This document shows positions 14,219-15,833 of a stretch of DNA of 15,833 nucleotides, piece after piece. A model generated the notes under the pieces. It was not told the origin of the DNA, made no database searches, and worked only from the letters and a program-made list of their open reading frames with translations. This DNA comes from Methylovulum sp. Its GTDB lineage: Bacteria > Pseudomonadota > Gammaproteobacteria > Methylococcales > Methylomonadaceae. The translations under genes were made by a program, and so were the position numbers. The stretch spans positions 1-15,833 of the forward strand of contig JACXTQ010000085.1 in assembly GCA_016919605.1 (NCBI GenBank), written 5' to 3'. The first letter of the stretch is position 1. Each line of letters begins with the position of its first letter.

Positions 14219-15833
14219 TCAGTAAGCCGGCTCGTTCTTCATCAGGCTATAACGCACTGCCGCCGCGACAAAGCCTGAAAACAAAGGATGGCCTTTTCTG
14301 GGTGTGGATGTAAATTCAGGGTGGAATTGACAGGCTAAAAACCACGGATGTTCGGGAATTTCAATCACCTCAACCAAACGTCCGTCTATCGATTTGCCCG
14401 AAAAGCGCATTCCGGCCTTTTCTAGCTTGTCAAAATACTGGTTGTTAAATTCATAACGATGGCGATGGCGCTCCGTGATGACATCTTTTTGATATAGACT
14501 AAACGCCAGCGTTTCATGTTGCAAACGGCATTGTTGGCCACCTAAGCGCATAGAGCCGCCCAAATCAGAATTTTCGTCACGTTTGACCACTTGCCCGCCC
14601 TCTTCCATCCATTCGGTAATCAGGCCAATGACCGGATGCGGGGAGTTGGGCAAAAATTCGGTGCTGTGCGCACCTTCCAGACCTGCGACATCGCGGGCAA
14701 ATTCAATAACCGCCGCCTGCATACCTAAACAAATGCCCAGATAAGGGATGTTGTTTTCCCGCGCATAACGGACGGTGGCTATTTTGCCTTCAACGCCGCG
14801 CTCACCAAAGCCGCCCGGCACTAAAATCGCATCGACCCCTTTCAAGCGGGCAACGCCTTCGTCTTCAATAACTTCAGAATCAATATAAACAATATTGACC
14901 TTGTTACGGGTACGGATACCGGCATGAATCAAGGCTTCATTCAGTGATTTATAGGCATCGGAATGATCGACATATTTACCGACGATAGCAATGCTGACAC
15001 TATCAGCCGGATGACTTAAGGCTTCCAAAACCTTATGCCATTCGGTCAAATCAGCAGGCGGCACATCCAAGCGCAATTTGTTGACGACAATATCATCAAG
15101 CCCTTGGTCATGCAGCAAAATGGGGATACGGTAAATGGAATCGGCATCAACTGCGCAAATCACCGCCTTTTCCTCAACGTTGGTGAACAGGGCGATTTTG
15201 CGCCGCTCACTGACGGGTACGGGTTGCTCAGAGCGGCAAATCAGAATATCCGGCTGGATACCGATACTGCGCAATTCCTTCACTGAATGCTGGGTAGGCT
15301 TGGTTTTGATTTCCCCCGCCGAGCGGATATAAGGAACCAGCGTCAAATGGATGAATAGCGAACGGTCCGCACCCAGATCAAAGCGCATTTGCCGGATAGC
15401 TTCCAGAAACGGCAAGGACTCAATATCACCGACCGTACCGCCCACTTCAATCAGCGCCACATCCTTGCCTTCAGCACTTTCATAGATGCGAGTCTTAATT
15501 TCATCGGTAATATGCGGAATCACCTGCACGGTAGCACCTAAATACTCGCCTTTGCGCTCGCGGCGCAATACGCTGTCATACACCTGACCTGTGGTGAAGT
15601 TGTTCTTCTTGGTCATGGTGGTTTTGAGAAAGCGCTCATAATGCCCCAAGTCCAAATCGGTTTCCGCGCCATCTTCGGTGACAAACACCTCACCATGCTG
15701 AAACGGGCTCATCGTGCCGGGATCGACATTGATATAAGGGTCGAGTTTAGTCATGGTGACTTTAAGGCCACGCGCTTCAAGGATCGCCGCGAGCGAGGAA
15801 GCGGCAATGCCCTTCCCTAGTGATGAAACGAGA
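14219..15833 (-). CDS. pyrG: CTP synthase (5' end beyond window)
   Basis: PyrG makes CTP from UTP, ATP and glutamine. The frame stays open past the internal ATG at 15754 to the right edge, reading LVSSLGKGIAASSLAAILEARGLKVTMTKLDPY. That is the synthetase P-loop, so the internal ATG is not the start. About 537 residues are visible and roughly a dozen are missing (MT..IFVTGGV by family analogy). The N-terminal amidoligase domain includes KLDPYINVDPGTMSPFQHGEVFV and GGTVGDIES. The C-terminal class I glutaminase domain has the nucleophile elbow LGICLGMQ and the His-Glu pair in FHPEFTSTP. The stop is followed by a strong hairpin. Confidence 0.98.
   Translation of the reverse strand, partial: LVSSLGKGIAASSLAAILEARGLKVTMTKLDPYINVDPGTMSPFQHGEVFVTEDGAETDLDLGHYERFLKTTMTKKNNFTTGQVYDSVLRRERKGEYLGATVQVIPHITDEIKTRIYESAEGKDVALIEVGGTVGDIESLPFLEAIRQMRFDLGADRSLFIHLTLVPYIRSAGEIKTKPTQHSVKELRSIGIQPDILICRSEQPVPVSERRKIALFTNVEEKAVICAVDADSIYRIPILLHDQGLDDIVVNKLRLDVPPADLTEWHKVLEALSHPADSVSIAIVGKYVDHSDAYKSLNEALIHAGIRTRNKVNIVYIDSEVIEDEGVARLKGVDAILVPGGFGERGVEGKIATVRYARENNIPYLGICLGMQAAVIEFARDVAGLEGAHSTEFLPNSPHPVIGLITEWMEEGGQVVKRDENSDLGGSMRLGGQQCRLQHETLAFSLYQKDVITERHRHRYEFNNQYFDKLEKAGMRFSGKSIDGRLVEVIEIPEHPWFLACQFHPEFTSTPRKGHPLFSGFVAAAVRYSLMKNEPAY

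Overview
The window looks like a chromosomal segment from a gammaproteobacterium of moderate GC content. The right half holds the block pyrG–kdsA–eno–ftsB, all read on the minus strand, an order typical of beta/gammaproteobacteria. The gene complement would suit a Methylococcales-type methanotroph or a related autotrophy-capable lineage. That placement is an inference from gene content; nothing in the window proves it.

Layout from left to right. (1) Positions 1–4321, minus strand: a three-gene operon-like array. It is transcribed from a DUF2130 coiled-coil/putative nuclease gene (4321–3044) into a P-loop ATPase gene (about 2970–1695), which carries a reading-frame break near 2160–2168. A large tetratricopeptide-repeat (TPR) gene follows, starting at a GTG at 1692 and running off the left edge. 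The TPR gene has a degenerate NTPase-like N-terminal domain and at least seven units with an exact 144-bp period. (2) 4322–4594: a divergent intergenic region with two small inverted repeats. (3) 4595–9171, plus strand: dabA and dabB, overlapping by 4 bp, encoding the two-subunit DAB inorganic-carbon accumulation complex. DabA has all four expected zinc-site residues. DabB is an unusually long NuoL/MrpA-like protein. (4) 9181–9209: a perfect 12-bp-stem hairpin between the convergent dabB and folP. (5) 9203–14219, minus strand: folP (dihydropteroate synthase), an ArsC-like low-molecular-weight phosphatase/arsenate reductase, ftsB, eno, a Uma2-family putative nuclease inserted between eno and kdsA, and kdsA. 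(6) 14219–15833, minus strand: pyrG, lacking only about a dozen N-terminal codons beyond the right edge.

How the genes work together. DabA/DabB should use an ion gradient across the inner membrane to drive CO2 hydration to bicarbonate in the cytoplasm. PyrG, KdsA, Eno, FtsB and FolP are housekeeping (CTP, Kdo/LPS, glycolysis, divisome, folate). The left operon is the least understood part. A PD-(D/E)XK-like protein, a P-loop ATPase and a repeat-rich TPR sensor/scaffold resemble the architecture of regulated effector or conflict systems, but its function is unknown and the ATPase frame is broken as sequenced.
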